Positions 54,353-62,028 of a DNA stretch of 64,000 nt are shown piece by piece. The position numbers were made by a program, and so were the translations under genes. The notes beneath the pieces were generated by a model. It searched no databases. It was not told the DNA's origin and saw only the letters and a program-made list of their open reading frames with translations. Position 1 is the stretch's first letter, and every line of letters starts with the position of its first letter. The stretch lies in the NCBI GenBank assembly GCA_014728085.1, contig WJMF01000038.1:1-64000 (forward strand), in the 5' to 3' direction. The DNA comes from Candidatus Zhuqueibacterota bacterium. GTDB taxonomy: Bacteria; Zhuqueibacterota; Zhuqueibacteria; Residuimicrobiales; Oceaniaggregativiventaceae.

Positions 54353-55513
54353 ATGAAAGCATATCAAATTTTTTCAATTATTTTGGTGCTGATGGTATTC
54401 AACAGTGTCCTGGCTCAGTTGGAAGTTAAAAACAACAGCGGAACCACGGTTATGACTGTTGATGCAAACGGTAAGCTTACAGCAGAAACCCTAAAGCTGA
54501 ATGGCAACAGTCCTGCAACCGGGAAGGTATTGTACATGGACGACAACAGCGGCAATGTGGTGTTATCGGAACAGCCATCAACCGGTGAATTCTTGAAATG
54601 GAACGGCAGCCAAACAGGATGGGTTACCGATGTCCCCCCCGCCTTTTGGAACGGTACGGTAAACACCAGTTCGGTTATTCAGCGAGGCGGTGATGTAAAA
54701 ATCGGCGGTTCGGGCACAACGATGATCGGAAAACTGGATCTTCCGGAATCGCAATCAAAAAAAACCATACGAACGGTTGGCAACAAAAATCTCAGCCACA
54801 GAACAAATTGCTGGATAATTAATAATAACAATGATGATATCTCCCTTGGCAACTTTGGCCTTATGTCGCAAGTCAAAGAACCGGAGTCATCAATCGGTTA
54901 TTTTAACGGTGCTATAGCCGGTAGAGTTGAATACGGGGGCAATATCCTGGCCCAAGGTGAAGTCGGAAAAGTACAGATGGTAAAAAGTTCTGATGAGAAA
55001 GCTCATGGCTGGCTTTCCGCTGTTATGGGAACTATAAATGCGAGTAATGCGCAACCCTGGATGGATGATCAGCCCGGCGGCGGTGCTGCTGCTGCAGTCA
55101 GAGGGTATGTGGTGGGAGGCAGCGATCCCCATGTTTATGCAGGTGTTTTTCAAGGCGGAACAACGATTATTGAGGAAATGGCTTCGTCTGGCGGAGATTA
55201 TGCCGAATGGATCGAAAAAGAGGAAGCAACAAAAGCGGGAGATTTGATCGGCATTAATCTCGACACCGGTAAATCGCGAAAATACAGAGAAGGTGACCTT
55301 TTTGTGGGTATTCATTCCGAAAATCCAGCCGTTATCGGAAATCGTCTGAAAAACGATATGCAAGATACACACTGTCTGGTTGCACTTGTCGGTCAGGTCA
55401 ACATCGACCCGTCCCAAGTAACCATCCGCAACCGAGTCGTCAGAACCAAAGATGATAAAATGGTAGGCGTGTTATTGAACAATGACAAAATCCTTCTCAA
55501 ACAGCATCTGTAG
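54353..55513 (+). CDS. Secreted protein with Peptidase_G2-like C-terminal domain
   Basis: A 386-residue protein with a signal peptide ending near VLAQ. Its mature start is a paralogous module shared with the protein at 29815. The region from about 280 on has SGGDYAEWIEKEE, GDLIGINLDTGKSRK, GDLFVGIHSENPAVIGN and a closing beta strand, the pattern of phage-type IMC/Peptidase_G2 domains (neck appendage and tailspike autoproteases) and related bacterial surface proteins. Autoproteolysis is not shown by sequence alone. ATG 54353 follows TGGAGG. Long 5' leader and sigma-54-type promoter as for its paralogue. Confidence 0.72.
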   Translation: MKAYQIFSIILVLMVFNSVLAQLEVKNNSGTTVMTVDANGKLTAETLKLNGNSPATGKVLYMDDNSGNVVLSEQPSTGEFLKWNGSQTGWVTDVPPAFWNGTVNTSSVIQRGGDVKIGGSGTTMIGKLDLPESQSKKTIRTVGNKNLSHRTNCWIINNNNDDISLGNFGLMSQVKEPESSIGYFNGAIAGRVEYGGNILAQGEVGKVQMVKSSDEKAHGWLSAVMGTINASNAQPWMDDQPGGGAAAAVRGYVVGGSDPHVYAGVFQGGTTIIEEMASSGGDYAEWIEKEEATKAGDLIGINLDTGKSRKYREGDLFVGIHSENPAVIGNRLKNDMQDTHCLVALVGQVNIDPSQVTIRNRVVRTKDDKMVGVLLNNDKILLKQHL

Positions 55514-55537
55514 CCAGGTCTTTCAGCAACAAAAGCG

Positions 55538-55810
55538 TTACTTTGCATGCACATCCACACCCAACCGCTGCGCCATAGCGCGCATTTTGCCATCCAGCGC
55601 CTCAGCCAGTCCATCGATATTGGGCGTACGGATGACCGGATGTCCATAGCATTGAAGATCGCCATAACCCAGGTCATCTGCAAAAAAGAGAACGATATTG
55701 GGTGGCTTTGCGGATTTCATCCGGGTACACCCCATGCCAATGAGGGACAACAAAGCCAATTCTCTGGCAGCCAGATCCAAAAAATGACGACGGTTGATCG
55801 AACGGGACAT
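55538..55810 (-). pseudogene. Sulfatase remnant with a large internal deletion
   Basis: The 90-residue frame starts with a Tat/lipoprotein signal ([13 protein letters not shown], then SLIGMGC) and the sulfatase N-terminus [28 protein letters not shown]. Immediately afterwards it becomes [19 protein letters not shown], which resembles the extreme C-terminus of sulfatases. The catalytic C/S-x-P-x-R motif and about 400 residues are missing without disturbing the frame. It cannot be an active sulfatase. Confidence 0.8.
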
Positions 55811-55896
55811 ATAAACTCCGGGCTCTTGAAGATTATCTAACTGAGGATGATTCTCCTGCACGCTACGCAAATGATAAAAACACCTTTTACATCGCC

Positions 55897-56259
55897 CTAG
55901 GGATAGATGAGCAACAGATAAAGCATGATAAAAATATTGACCACCACCCCGACTTTGGCTTGCGGAGATCCGAGCAGGGTAATGATAAACGAAAAAAGCG
56001 TAACAACAATAGCAGCTGATTTCCACCAGTGTGGATGAAAGAAAAACGCGATCCCGACAACGACAAAACTGATCGCCGCCAGCAGCCAGGCTATGCCGAA
56101 CCAAAATATTCCGCTGTCACCAAGCCTGATCTTGTCGAAAAACAGCGTTGTTTTATAGGGTAATCCTTCCACATCATGAATACGACAATAGACAAGAAAT
56201 CCCAGGATATGAATCAAGCCATGAATCTGCAACAAAACGGCCATTGCGATTGAAAGCAT
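55897..56259 (-). CDS. Small four-helix membrane protein
   Basis: A 120-residue hydrophobic protein with four membrane helices and His residues in the first ([11 protein letters not shown]). AGGAG precedes the ATG. It lies 12 bases after the ferritin-like/VIT fusion gene, so it is probably cotranscribed with it. No specific family recognised; the paired His residues may bind metal or haem. Confidence 0.7.
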   Translation of the reverse strand: MLSIAMAVLLQIHGLIHILGFLVYCRIHDVEGLPYKTTLFFDKIRLGDSGIFWFGIAWLLAAISFVVVGIAFFFHPHWWKSAAIVVTLFSFIITLLGSPQAKVGVVVNIFIMLYLLLIYP

Positions 56260-56271
56260 ATCAATCTCCTT

Positions 56272-57144
56272 TTAAAGATCTACACCTAAAAATTGACGCA
56301 TAACAAATCCAATCAAAAAACTGAACGCGGCAACGCTGAGACTTAGAATCGCCATTTCCCAAAAGCGCTTTTTAAAAGATTCATCCTTGGCAACGGAAAT
56401 ATAATAATTGAAAAAAGCGATAACCAAAACGGCAATAAACAGGGTCATGGCCAGACAAAAATAGTAATTCTCCAGGACGAGATAGGGCAATATCAAAAGA
56501 ATGACGGTAATAATATAAGCCGTACCGGTGTAAACCGACGCTTTGACCGGATTTTTAATCGTTTTCTCGGATTTGGTCGACAGATATTCCGACGCGCCCA
56601 TGGAAAGGGCTGCGGCAATTCCGGTGATCAGCCCGCTGAGTGCGATCAATTGCGTGTTTTGCAATGCCAGGGTCAACCCGGCAAGGACGCCGGTGAGCTC
56701 CACCAATGCATCATTGAGACCGAGAACCATGGAACCGGCGTACTGAAGCCTCTCTTCCTCCAGCATATCGATCAGCATCTCCTCGTGCTTGTTCTCCTCG
56801 TCAATGATAGAATCGATGTTCTCGACCTTATCGGCCAGCTTTTCATAATCGTTTTCTGCTTCTTCTTCACCGCGTTCCATCAGTTTGATGGCAAAGGTGT
56901 ATCCCAAAAGCCGGCTGACGATCACAAAAAACCAGATCTTCAATTTTGCCGGTTTGACGTTTTTTTGAGTGTACTCTTTCCAGACTTTGGAATGGGACAA
57001 TTCATCTTTGGCGATTTGATTTAAAACATCTCTGTTGTCCTTTTTACGGGCCATTCGGGCGAGCCGCCGATAGATATGATATTCAGTAATTTCGTTGCGC
57101 TGAAAGGTAAGCATTTTCTTTTGCAATTGTCGATCAATACGCAT
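56272..57144 (-). CDS. Ferritin-like domain fused to a VIT1/CCC1-type transporter
   Basis: A 290-residue protein. Residues 1 to about 135 are a rubrerythrin/ferritin-like helical bundle with paired E-x2-H type motifs (RNEITEYHIYRRL, AKDELSHSKVW, DEENKHEEMLIDML). Residues from about 140 are five membrane helices of the VIT/CCC1 family (GLNDALVELTGVLAG, GITAALSMGASEYLS). Such membrane-bound ferritins (MbfA type) move iron or manganese out of the cytoplasm. The ATG at 57144 follows GGAGGAACGG and is preferred to a longer frame. Upstream is the DUF2914 gene on the same strand. Confidence 0.88.
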   Translation of the reverse strand: MRIDRQLQKKMLTFQRNEITEYHIYRRLARMARKKDNRDVLNQIAKDELSHSKVWKEYTQKNVKPAKLKIWFFVIVSRLLGYTFAIKLMERGEEEAENDYEKLADKVENIDSIIDEENKHEEMLIDMLEEERLQYAGSMVLGLNDALVELTGVLAGLTLALQNTQLIALSGLITGIAAALSMGASEYLSTKSEKTIKNPVKASVYTGTAYIITVILLILPYLVLENYYFCLAMTLFIAVLVIAFFNYYISVAKDESFKKRFWEMAILSLSVAAFSFLIGFVMRQFLGVDL

Positions 57145-57179
57145 TCCGTTCCTCCACAGGATTGCCGGCAAAAAGCAGG

Positions 57180-57578
57180 TTATTCCGTTGCCTCAATTTC
57201 AAACCCAACCGATTTGAGTACGGTACCATCCGGAGCGATGATATCCACCTTCCACTCCCCTGTCCATTCTTTCATGATCCGCTTCGAACTCCACGTACGC
57301 CAGGCTCCCGGTTGAACCGCCAGGGGGACGGCAGCCATCTCGTGGTCTCCACGAATCCACTTGTGCGTGATGAGCAGCGAATCTTCAGCACCTTCGATAA
57401 TGCTGAAACAGTAAATCTGTCCGACTGTATCGGCAAAAACCGCAGCCGCTTCAACCGGTTGGCGATCCTCAACATCGAGGCAGATTTCCGCTTTGGCAAC
57501 AACCAGCGAATCTTGTTGCGCCAAAGCCGCTGTTGCTAAAACCAGCAAAAGAAATAAACATCCAAAGCATGCTTTCAT
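57180..57578 (-). CDS. DUF2914-domain secreted protein
   Basis: A 132-residue protein with a signal peptide ending ALAQ. The rest is a compact beta domain of the DUF2914 type (VEAAAVFADTVGQIYCFSII, HKWIRGDHEMAAVPL, WKVDIIAPDG). It is probably periplasmic. The gene precedes the VIT fusion by 35 bases on the same strand. Function unknown. Confidence 0.75.
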   Translation of the reverse strand: MKACFGCLFLLLVLATAALAQQDSLVVAKAEICLDVEDRQPVEAAAVFADTVGQIYCFSIIEGAEDSLLITHKWIRGDHEMAAVPLAVQPGAWRTWSSKRIMKEWTGEWKVDIIAPDGTVLKSVGFEIEATE

Positions 57579-57675
57579 TTTGCTTACCTCCTGATTATAT
57601 TGACCTTACTTTTATCCCTGATCTTGCAGGGCACATCACATTTTTTCGCTGAATGGTTGTATAATAGTAACGATA

Positions 57676-57692
57676 TATGTATATTATACATA
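57676..57692. promoter_or_regulatory. Perfect 17-bp palindrome upstream of the aldo/keto reductase gene
   Basis: TATGTATA-T-TATACATA is an exact odd palindrome about 100 bases before the ATG at 57789, between the divergent DUF2914 and reductase genes. It could be an operator; its A/T richness also suits a -10 region. Confidence 0.4.
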
Positions 57693-57788
57693 GAAATTAG
57701 CACTATTCAAAATGATAACGGCCAAAAACGAGCGCATTTTTCCCGTTGGAAACGCTTAAATCGAGTGCAAACCAAAATGGAGTATATT

Positions 57789-58769
57789 ATGATATCCCGG
57801 CGTAAATTTATCAAAGAGAGTGTCGCTGCATCGGCAGCGATTACCGTGGGAGCAGGTCTTGGATGTTCCAAAGCCAAAACGCCCTCCCCGTACGATGCCA
57901 AAGGATTGCCCACCATGACGTTGGGTAAAACCGGTGTAACCGTACCGCGCATGGTGATGGGAACCGGTAGCCGCTTTTGTTCCGTCCAGGAAGAGGGAAA
58001 AGGTCTGGAAATGCTGAACTATGCCCTGGATCACGGTCTTTATTATTGGGATACCGCTTCGAGTTATCAGGTGGATAAAGTGGTCAGCGAAGAGCGGTTG
58101 GGTAAAATTCTCAAGGATCGGCGACAGGAAGTATTTCTGGCAACCAAGACCAGAGAACGCAACGGTGAAGACGCCAAACGTGAAATCGAGAGAAGTCTAA
58201 AGCGCCTGAATACCGACCATCTCGATCTCTTGCAAATCCACACGATTCAATCGTTGGAGGATGTCGAACGAATCGAACAGGATGACTCTGTTTACAAGGT
58301 GATCTCTCAGCTCAAGGACGAAGGTGTTGTGCGTTTTATCGGCTTTACCGGCCACACCGACGCCGCCGCCATGAAAGCCATGACCGAACGATTCGACTTT
58401 GATACCATGCTGATTGCCCTGAATCACTATAAAAAGGGAAATCAGCCCTTTGAAGAGCAGGCCGTGCCGGCTGCGGCTGAAAAGGGAATGGGCGTTATCG
58501 GCATGAAAGTGATCCGGCCGCGCGAAACCATTGAGAGTCTGGATCCGAAAAAACTGATTCGTTATGCCCTGACGCTGGAGCACATCGATACTGCGGTCGT
58601 CGGTATCGACAGCATGAAGGTATTGAAAGAAAATATCGCTCTGCTCAAGAGTTTTGAACCTCTGAATCAGGAGGAGATGGAAGAACTGAATATGGCGCTG
58701 GCACCGTTTCACCGCCACGAAAACCTGGCCTGGATGCAGCCCGGCTATAAAGACGGAATGCTGGTATAA
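57789..58769 (+). CDS. Tat-type aldo/keto reductase
   Basis: A 326-residue protein with SRRKFIKESVAAS at the N-terminus and GAGLGC after the h-region, so a Tat substrate that may be lipidated. The (beta/alpha)8 core has LGKTGVTVPRMVMGTG, YYWDTASSYQ (catalytic Asp/Tyr region), LATKTR and LLQIHTIQ (Lys and His of the tetrad). Exported reductases of this class in FCB bacteria are linked to sugar turnover; substrate unknown. Start chosen at 57789, after TGGAG; the longer frame is rejected. Confidence 0.85.
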   Translation: MISRRKFIKESVAASAAITVGAGLGCSKAKTPSPYDAKGLPTMTLGKTGVTVPRMVMGTGSRFCSVQEEGKGLEMLNYALDHGLYYWDTASSYQVDKVVSEERLGKILKDRRQEVFLATKTRERNGEDAKREIERSLKRLNTDHLDLLQIHTIQSLEDVERIEQDDSVYKVISQLKDEGVVRFIGFTGHTDAAAMKAMTERFDFDTMLIALNHYKKGNQPFEEQAVPAAAEKGMGVIGMKVIRPRETIESLDPKKLIRYALTLEHIDTAVVGIDSMKVLKENIALLKSFEPLNQEEMEELNMALAPFHRHENLAWMQPGYKDGMLV

Positions 58770-58779
58770 GAAAAAAATT

Positions 58780-58821
58780 CAAACCCCGGGTGTTGCGCGT
58801 CAGCGCATCCCCGGGTGTTTG
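58780..58821. repeat. Imperfect 42-bp inverted repeat
   Basis: CAAAC-CCCGGG at 58780-58790 pairs with CCCGGG-TGTTTG at 58810-58821 with one bulged base; inside, TGCGC (58793-58797) pairs with GCGCA. A run of A lies just to its left, which on the minus strand is a T-run after the stem. It could be a terminator for the reductase gene or a mobile palindrome. Confidence 0.6.
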
Positions 58822-58960
58822 AACGAGCAGGATGTAACGAAAACACCGAATATAAAAACCCACCTCTATTAACGTTATAATTGCTTTTCCTTCGTATCCT
58901 TCCAGAGTTTTGTGGTTCGCAACCAGCCGTTTACACACTGCTATCGATAATATATAAGGG

Positions 58961-59176
58961 GCCGTTCCGTTTTTCCCGGCGTTTCTTTGCGGGCTTTGCG
59001 GTTTGAGTTATAAACATGTCGTCCCTAACGGGACTTGAATTGTCCGTCGACATTCCGTTATGATTCTGAATGTATGCCCCGCGGTGAAAGAAAAGAACAA
59101 GACGCAGAGATCAAGACCCGGAACCCGGAGATCAAAACATCCAACTTTTAAAAATTCAACCGTTGACCTCCAGTCT
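58961..59176. repeat. Direct repeat, left copy (216 bp)
   Basis: This copy and the one at 60097-60312 differ at only about seven positions. Each contains the hairpin GTCCC-TAAC-GGGAC and the pair ACATTC/GAATGT, and neither has a convincing gene. The two copies bracket the VapBC pair. The rest of 58822-58960 and 59177-59271 shows nothing more. Confidence 0.9.
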
Positions 59177-59271
59177 GTTACCTCTGATCTCCGTTCCTTT
59201 GCGCCAGATAATCATTCGCAACATGCCCACACCGTCGTAACCATAAAAATGACACTTGATAGATAAAAGCC

Positions 59272-59300
59272 TTGACAAACAATACATTTTGAACTAAATT
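59272..59300 (+). promoter_or_regulatory. Promoter of the toxin-antitoxin operon
   Basis: TTGACA (59272-59277), 17 bases, TAAATT (59295-59300), about 44 bases ahead of the antitoxin ATG. The esterase gene at 60498 has the same two hexamers at the same spacing. Confidence 0.7.
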
Positions 59301-59343
59301 ATAGTTGAATTTGAACCAAAATTATGAATCATATGGAGACAAA

Positions 59344-59598
59344 ATGAAATCCATCACCATTCATAACCTCGATGACCGGGCGGCAGAAAAGCTGGAATCG
59401 TTGTCGCAATCGCAGGGATCGAGTTTGAATAAAACCATTAAAAAATTGCTCAACAGAGCCCTTGGACTGGACCATAACGGCGGCGACCATCGCCGGGAGT
59501 TTGAGGAATTTTCAGGCATCTGGTCGACAGAGGAGGCGGAAACCTTTGCCGAAAACACCGTACAACTGCAGCAGATCGATGCCGGGGATTGGCAATGA
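59344..59598 (+). CDS. Ribbon-helix-helix antitoxin (FitA/VapB-like)
   Basis: An 84-residue protein. The N-terminal 45 residues, KSITIHNLDDRAAEKLESLS then SLNKTIKKLLNRALG, form a ribbon-helix-helix DNA-binding unit; the acidic tail (EFEEFSGIWSTEEAETF) should wrap the PIN toxin. GGAGAC precedes the ATG. Its TGA overlaps the toxin ATG (ATGA). It likely represses its own promoter. Confidence 0.85.
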   Translation: MKSITIHNLDDRAAEKLESLSQSQGSSLNKTIKKLLNRALGLDHNGGDHRREFEEFSGIWSTEEAETFAENTVQLQQIDAGDWQ

Positions 59599-59990
59599 AA
59601 AAAATTTTGCTCGACACCAACGCCTTCACACGGCTCTTTCTCGGTGACGACAGGGTCCTCGAGGCACTCTCAGGTGCCGAAACGGTTTACCTCTCGGTAA
59701 TCGTTCTCGCAGAGCTGTATACCGGCTTTACGGGCGGCCGCCGGGAAGCGGAAAACCGGCGCTTGTTACAGCGTTTTATGAGCAAACCAACGGTTCAATT
59801 TCTGCCGGCAGGTGAAGAAACCGCATCCTGTTTCGCGTTTATAAAACAGCAACTAAAATCCTCCGGCACCCCTATTCCCCTCAACGATGTCTGGATTGCC
59901 GCGCACAGCATGGAAACCGGATCCGTCCTTATAACCTTTGATCACCATTTTTCCAACGTACATGGATTGCGCATGTGGAGTGAAGGGTAA
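59595..59990 (+). CDS. vapC: VapC-type PIN-domain toxin
   Basis: A 131-residue PIN endonuclease with the four acidic metal ligands visible: Asp7 (LLDTNAF), Glu40 (LAELYTG), Asp98 (LNDVWIAA) and Asp116 (ITFDHHF). PIN toxins of this group cut tRNA or rRNA. Overlaps the antitoxin gene by four bases, so translation is coupled. Confidence 0.9.
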   Translation: MKKILLDTNAFTRLFLGDDRVLEALSGAETVYLSVIVLAELYTGFTGGRREAENRRLLQRFMSKPTVQFLPAGEETASCFAFIKQQLKSSGTPIPLNDVWIAAHSMETGSVLITFDHHFSNVHGLRMWSEG

Positions 59991-60096
59991 CTCGCCGTAT
60001 TCGGGTTACAACAATATTACGACCCGGCCGGCTTGAATATCCGCAAAGAATATAAAGTTTGGCTACCAGGGTTGAAAAAATGAAAATAAGGTAAAA

Positions 60097-60312
60097 GCCA
60101 TTCCATTTTTCCCGGCGTTTCTTTGCGAGCTCGGCGGTTTGAGTTATAAACATGTCGTCCCTAACGGGACTTGAATTGTCCGTCGACATTCCGTTATGAT
60201 TCTGAATGTATGCCCCGCGGTGAAAGAAAAGAACAAGACGCAGAGATCAAGATCCGGAACCCGGAGATCAAAACATCAAACTTTTAAAAATTCAACCGTT
60301 GACCTCCAGTCT
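60097..60312. repeat. Direct repeat, right copy (216 bp)
   Basis: Right copy of the 58961-59176 repeat, displaced by 1136 bases, with small hairpins conserved. The remainder of 59991-60497 contains the esterase promoter near its right end and otherwise nothing recognisable. Confidence 0.9.
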
Positions 60313-60352
60313 CTGCCCGCTGACATCTGCCCTCCGGCCTCTGACTTATACC

Positions 60353-60381
60353 TTGACAATTCGAAAAATTTAAGCTAAATT
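60353..60381 (+). promoter_or_regulatory. Promoter of the esterase gene
   Basis: TTGACA (60353-60358), 17 bases, TAAATT (60376-60381), about 115 bases before the ATG. Same hexamers and spacing as the promoter of the toxin-antitoxin operon. Confidence 0.7.
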
Positions 60382-60497
60382 ACCCGCATCTTTTTACATC
60401 CTGAATACACCAACAGTAAAATTATCGCCGGCAAAAGTGTAACAACAATTCCAGCGATGCCAAAACTAAGGTCAAACGAATAGTGAGGCGACGAGCC

Positions 60498-62024
60498 ATG
60501 AAAAGATTTTTGCTGATTTTTCTGCTGACGTTCATTCCAACCCTGCTTGCAGGCCAGACAACATACCGCTATACCGATTCCCTCTTTACCGCGGTGCAGA
60601 CGCATACCGACCTGGGGTACGCAACCGCTCCGGAGCTCAACAGCCCCTATATGGGGGAAAGCGCAACCCATAAAGCCGGTCTGACCATGCATATTTTTCA
60701 ACCCGCGGATGATGAATTGGCTCTGAGACCCATGCTGATATGCGCACATGGCGGCGCCTTTGTCACCGGCAACAAAGAGCACGACGACATGATGGCGTTT
60801 TGCCGCGAGTTTGCCTCGCGCGGTTATGTCACCGCCACCATGCAATACCGATTGGGCATGAACCCGGCCAGCCGGGTCAGCGGTGAACGGGCGGTCTATC
60901 GTGCCCTGCAGGACAGCCGCACTGCGATTCGCTTTATCAGGGAAAAAGCCGCTGAATTCGGCGTCGATACCAGCCGCGTCTATTTTCTCGGCAGCAGCGC
61001 CGGTGCCTTTATCGGGTTGCACAATCTCTTCATGAATGAAACGGCAGAAAGACCCGCATCAACCGGAGCCATAAGTACATTCCCGCCCACATCGGACAAC
61101 GGTCCCGACCTCGGCGGCTATGATGCCATCAAGAGCCAGTATAACCATAACGCTCACCCAAACGCCGTCATCGCTTTATGGGGGGCGTTGAAAGATACAA
61201 CTCTGATCAAAAAAGACGACGAGAAAATCCCGGTTTTCCTGGTCCACGGCACCGACGATATCATCGTCCCCTTTGGCCTCGGTCATCCCTTTCAGGCACC
61301 GGCATTACCCGGTACTTTTGGCAGCAAAACCATTGCAGAAAAATTCAAAACCATCGGTTATCCCCACGAAACCTATTTTGTCAAAGGCGTCGGCCACGAG
61401 TTTTACGGCGTTCACAACGGCCAGTGGCATCCGACACCCAATGCCTACTGGGATAGCGTGCTGACCAAAAGCAGCCATTTTCTCTATCAACAGCACAAAC
61501 CACAGGCCGCATTCGAATTCACAACAGACAGCTATACGGTTCACTTTACCGACCAGAGCAGCGAAGGTACGCTCTCCCGGTACTGGACGTTTGGCGATGG
61601 CGAAACGAGTACAGAACAACATCCGATCCACAACTATTCTCAGAGCGGTACCTACCGGGTACGGCTTTATATAGAAAATGAAATTTCGAGCTGGGACACC
61701 ACTTCAACGCTGGTAAGCATCACTGAAACCGCCGTTCAAACAGCCCCGACTCTTCCCGTAAAAACAGAGCTGATAAACAATTTTCCAAATCCCTTTAACG
61801 CCTCGACGACCATCACCTATTCCCTGGCAAAAGCGGGGTATGTGGGATTGAATATTTACAATATCACCGGCCGAAGGGTAAAAAGCCTGGTCAATGAATA
61901 CCAAACACCGGGACGTTATTCTCTTCATTTTAACGCAGAACACCTGCCCAGTGGTCTCTATTTTTATCGGTTAAGGATCAACGATCAAATCGTATCGAGT
62001 AAAAAAATGGGCTTGCTGAAATAG
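60498..62024 (+). CDS. Secreted alpha/beta-hydrolase (esterase-like) with PKD and C-terminal sorting domain
   Basis: A 508-residue protein with a signal peptide ending LLAGQ. The hydrolase part (about 30-330) has CAHGGAFVTGNK (oxyanion HGG), nucleophile elbow GSSAG (Ser167), VHGTDDIIVPF for the acid and VGHEFYG for the His. It is followed by a PKD-like domain (about 335-405, YWTFGDGETST, the usual F-G-D-G) and by a C-terminal domain with NNFPNPFNASTTITYSL, GLNIYNITGRRVKSL and GLYFYRLR, the sorting domain used for secretion in FCB bacteria. ATG 60498 is chosen over GTG 60483. The C39-like gene follows after four bases. Confidence 0.88.
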   Translation: MKRFLLIFLLTFIPTLLAGQTTYRYTDSLFTAVQTHTDLGYATAPELNSPYMGESATHKAGLTMHIFQPADDELALRPMLICAHGGAFVTGNKEHDDMMAFCREFASRGYVTATMQYRLGMNPASRVSGERAVYRALQDSRTAIRFIREKAAEFGVDTSRVYFLGSSAGAFIGLHNLFMNETAERPASTGAISTFPPTSDNGPDLGGYDAIKSQYNHNAHPNAVIALWGALKDTTLIKKDDEKIPVFLVHGTDDIIVPFGLGHPFQAPALPGTFGSKTIAEKFKTIGYPHETYFVKGVGHEFYGVHNGQWHPTPNAYWDSVLTKSSHFLYQQHKPQAAFEFTTDSYTVHFTDQSSEGTLSRYWTFGDGETSTEQHPIHNYSQSGTYRVRLYIENEISSWDTTSTLVSITETAVQTAPTLPVKTELINNFPNPFNASTTITYSLAKAGYVGLNIYNITGRRVKSLVNEYQTPGRYSLHFNAEHLPSGLYFYRLRINDQIVSSKKMGLLK

Positions 62025-62028
62025 AAAA

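Noticed and set aside
58961-60312. Insertion sequence bounded by the 216-bp repeats
   Set aside because: No transposase frame, no terminal inverted repeats and no short target duplication could be seen.
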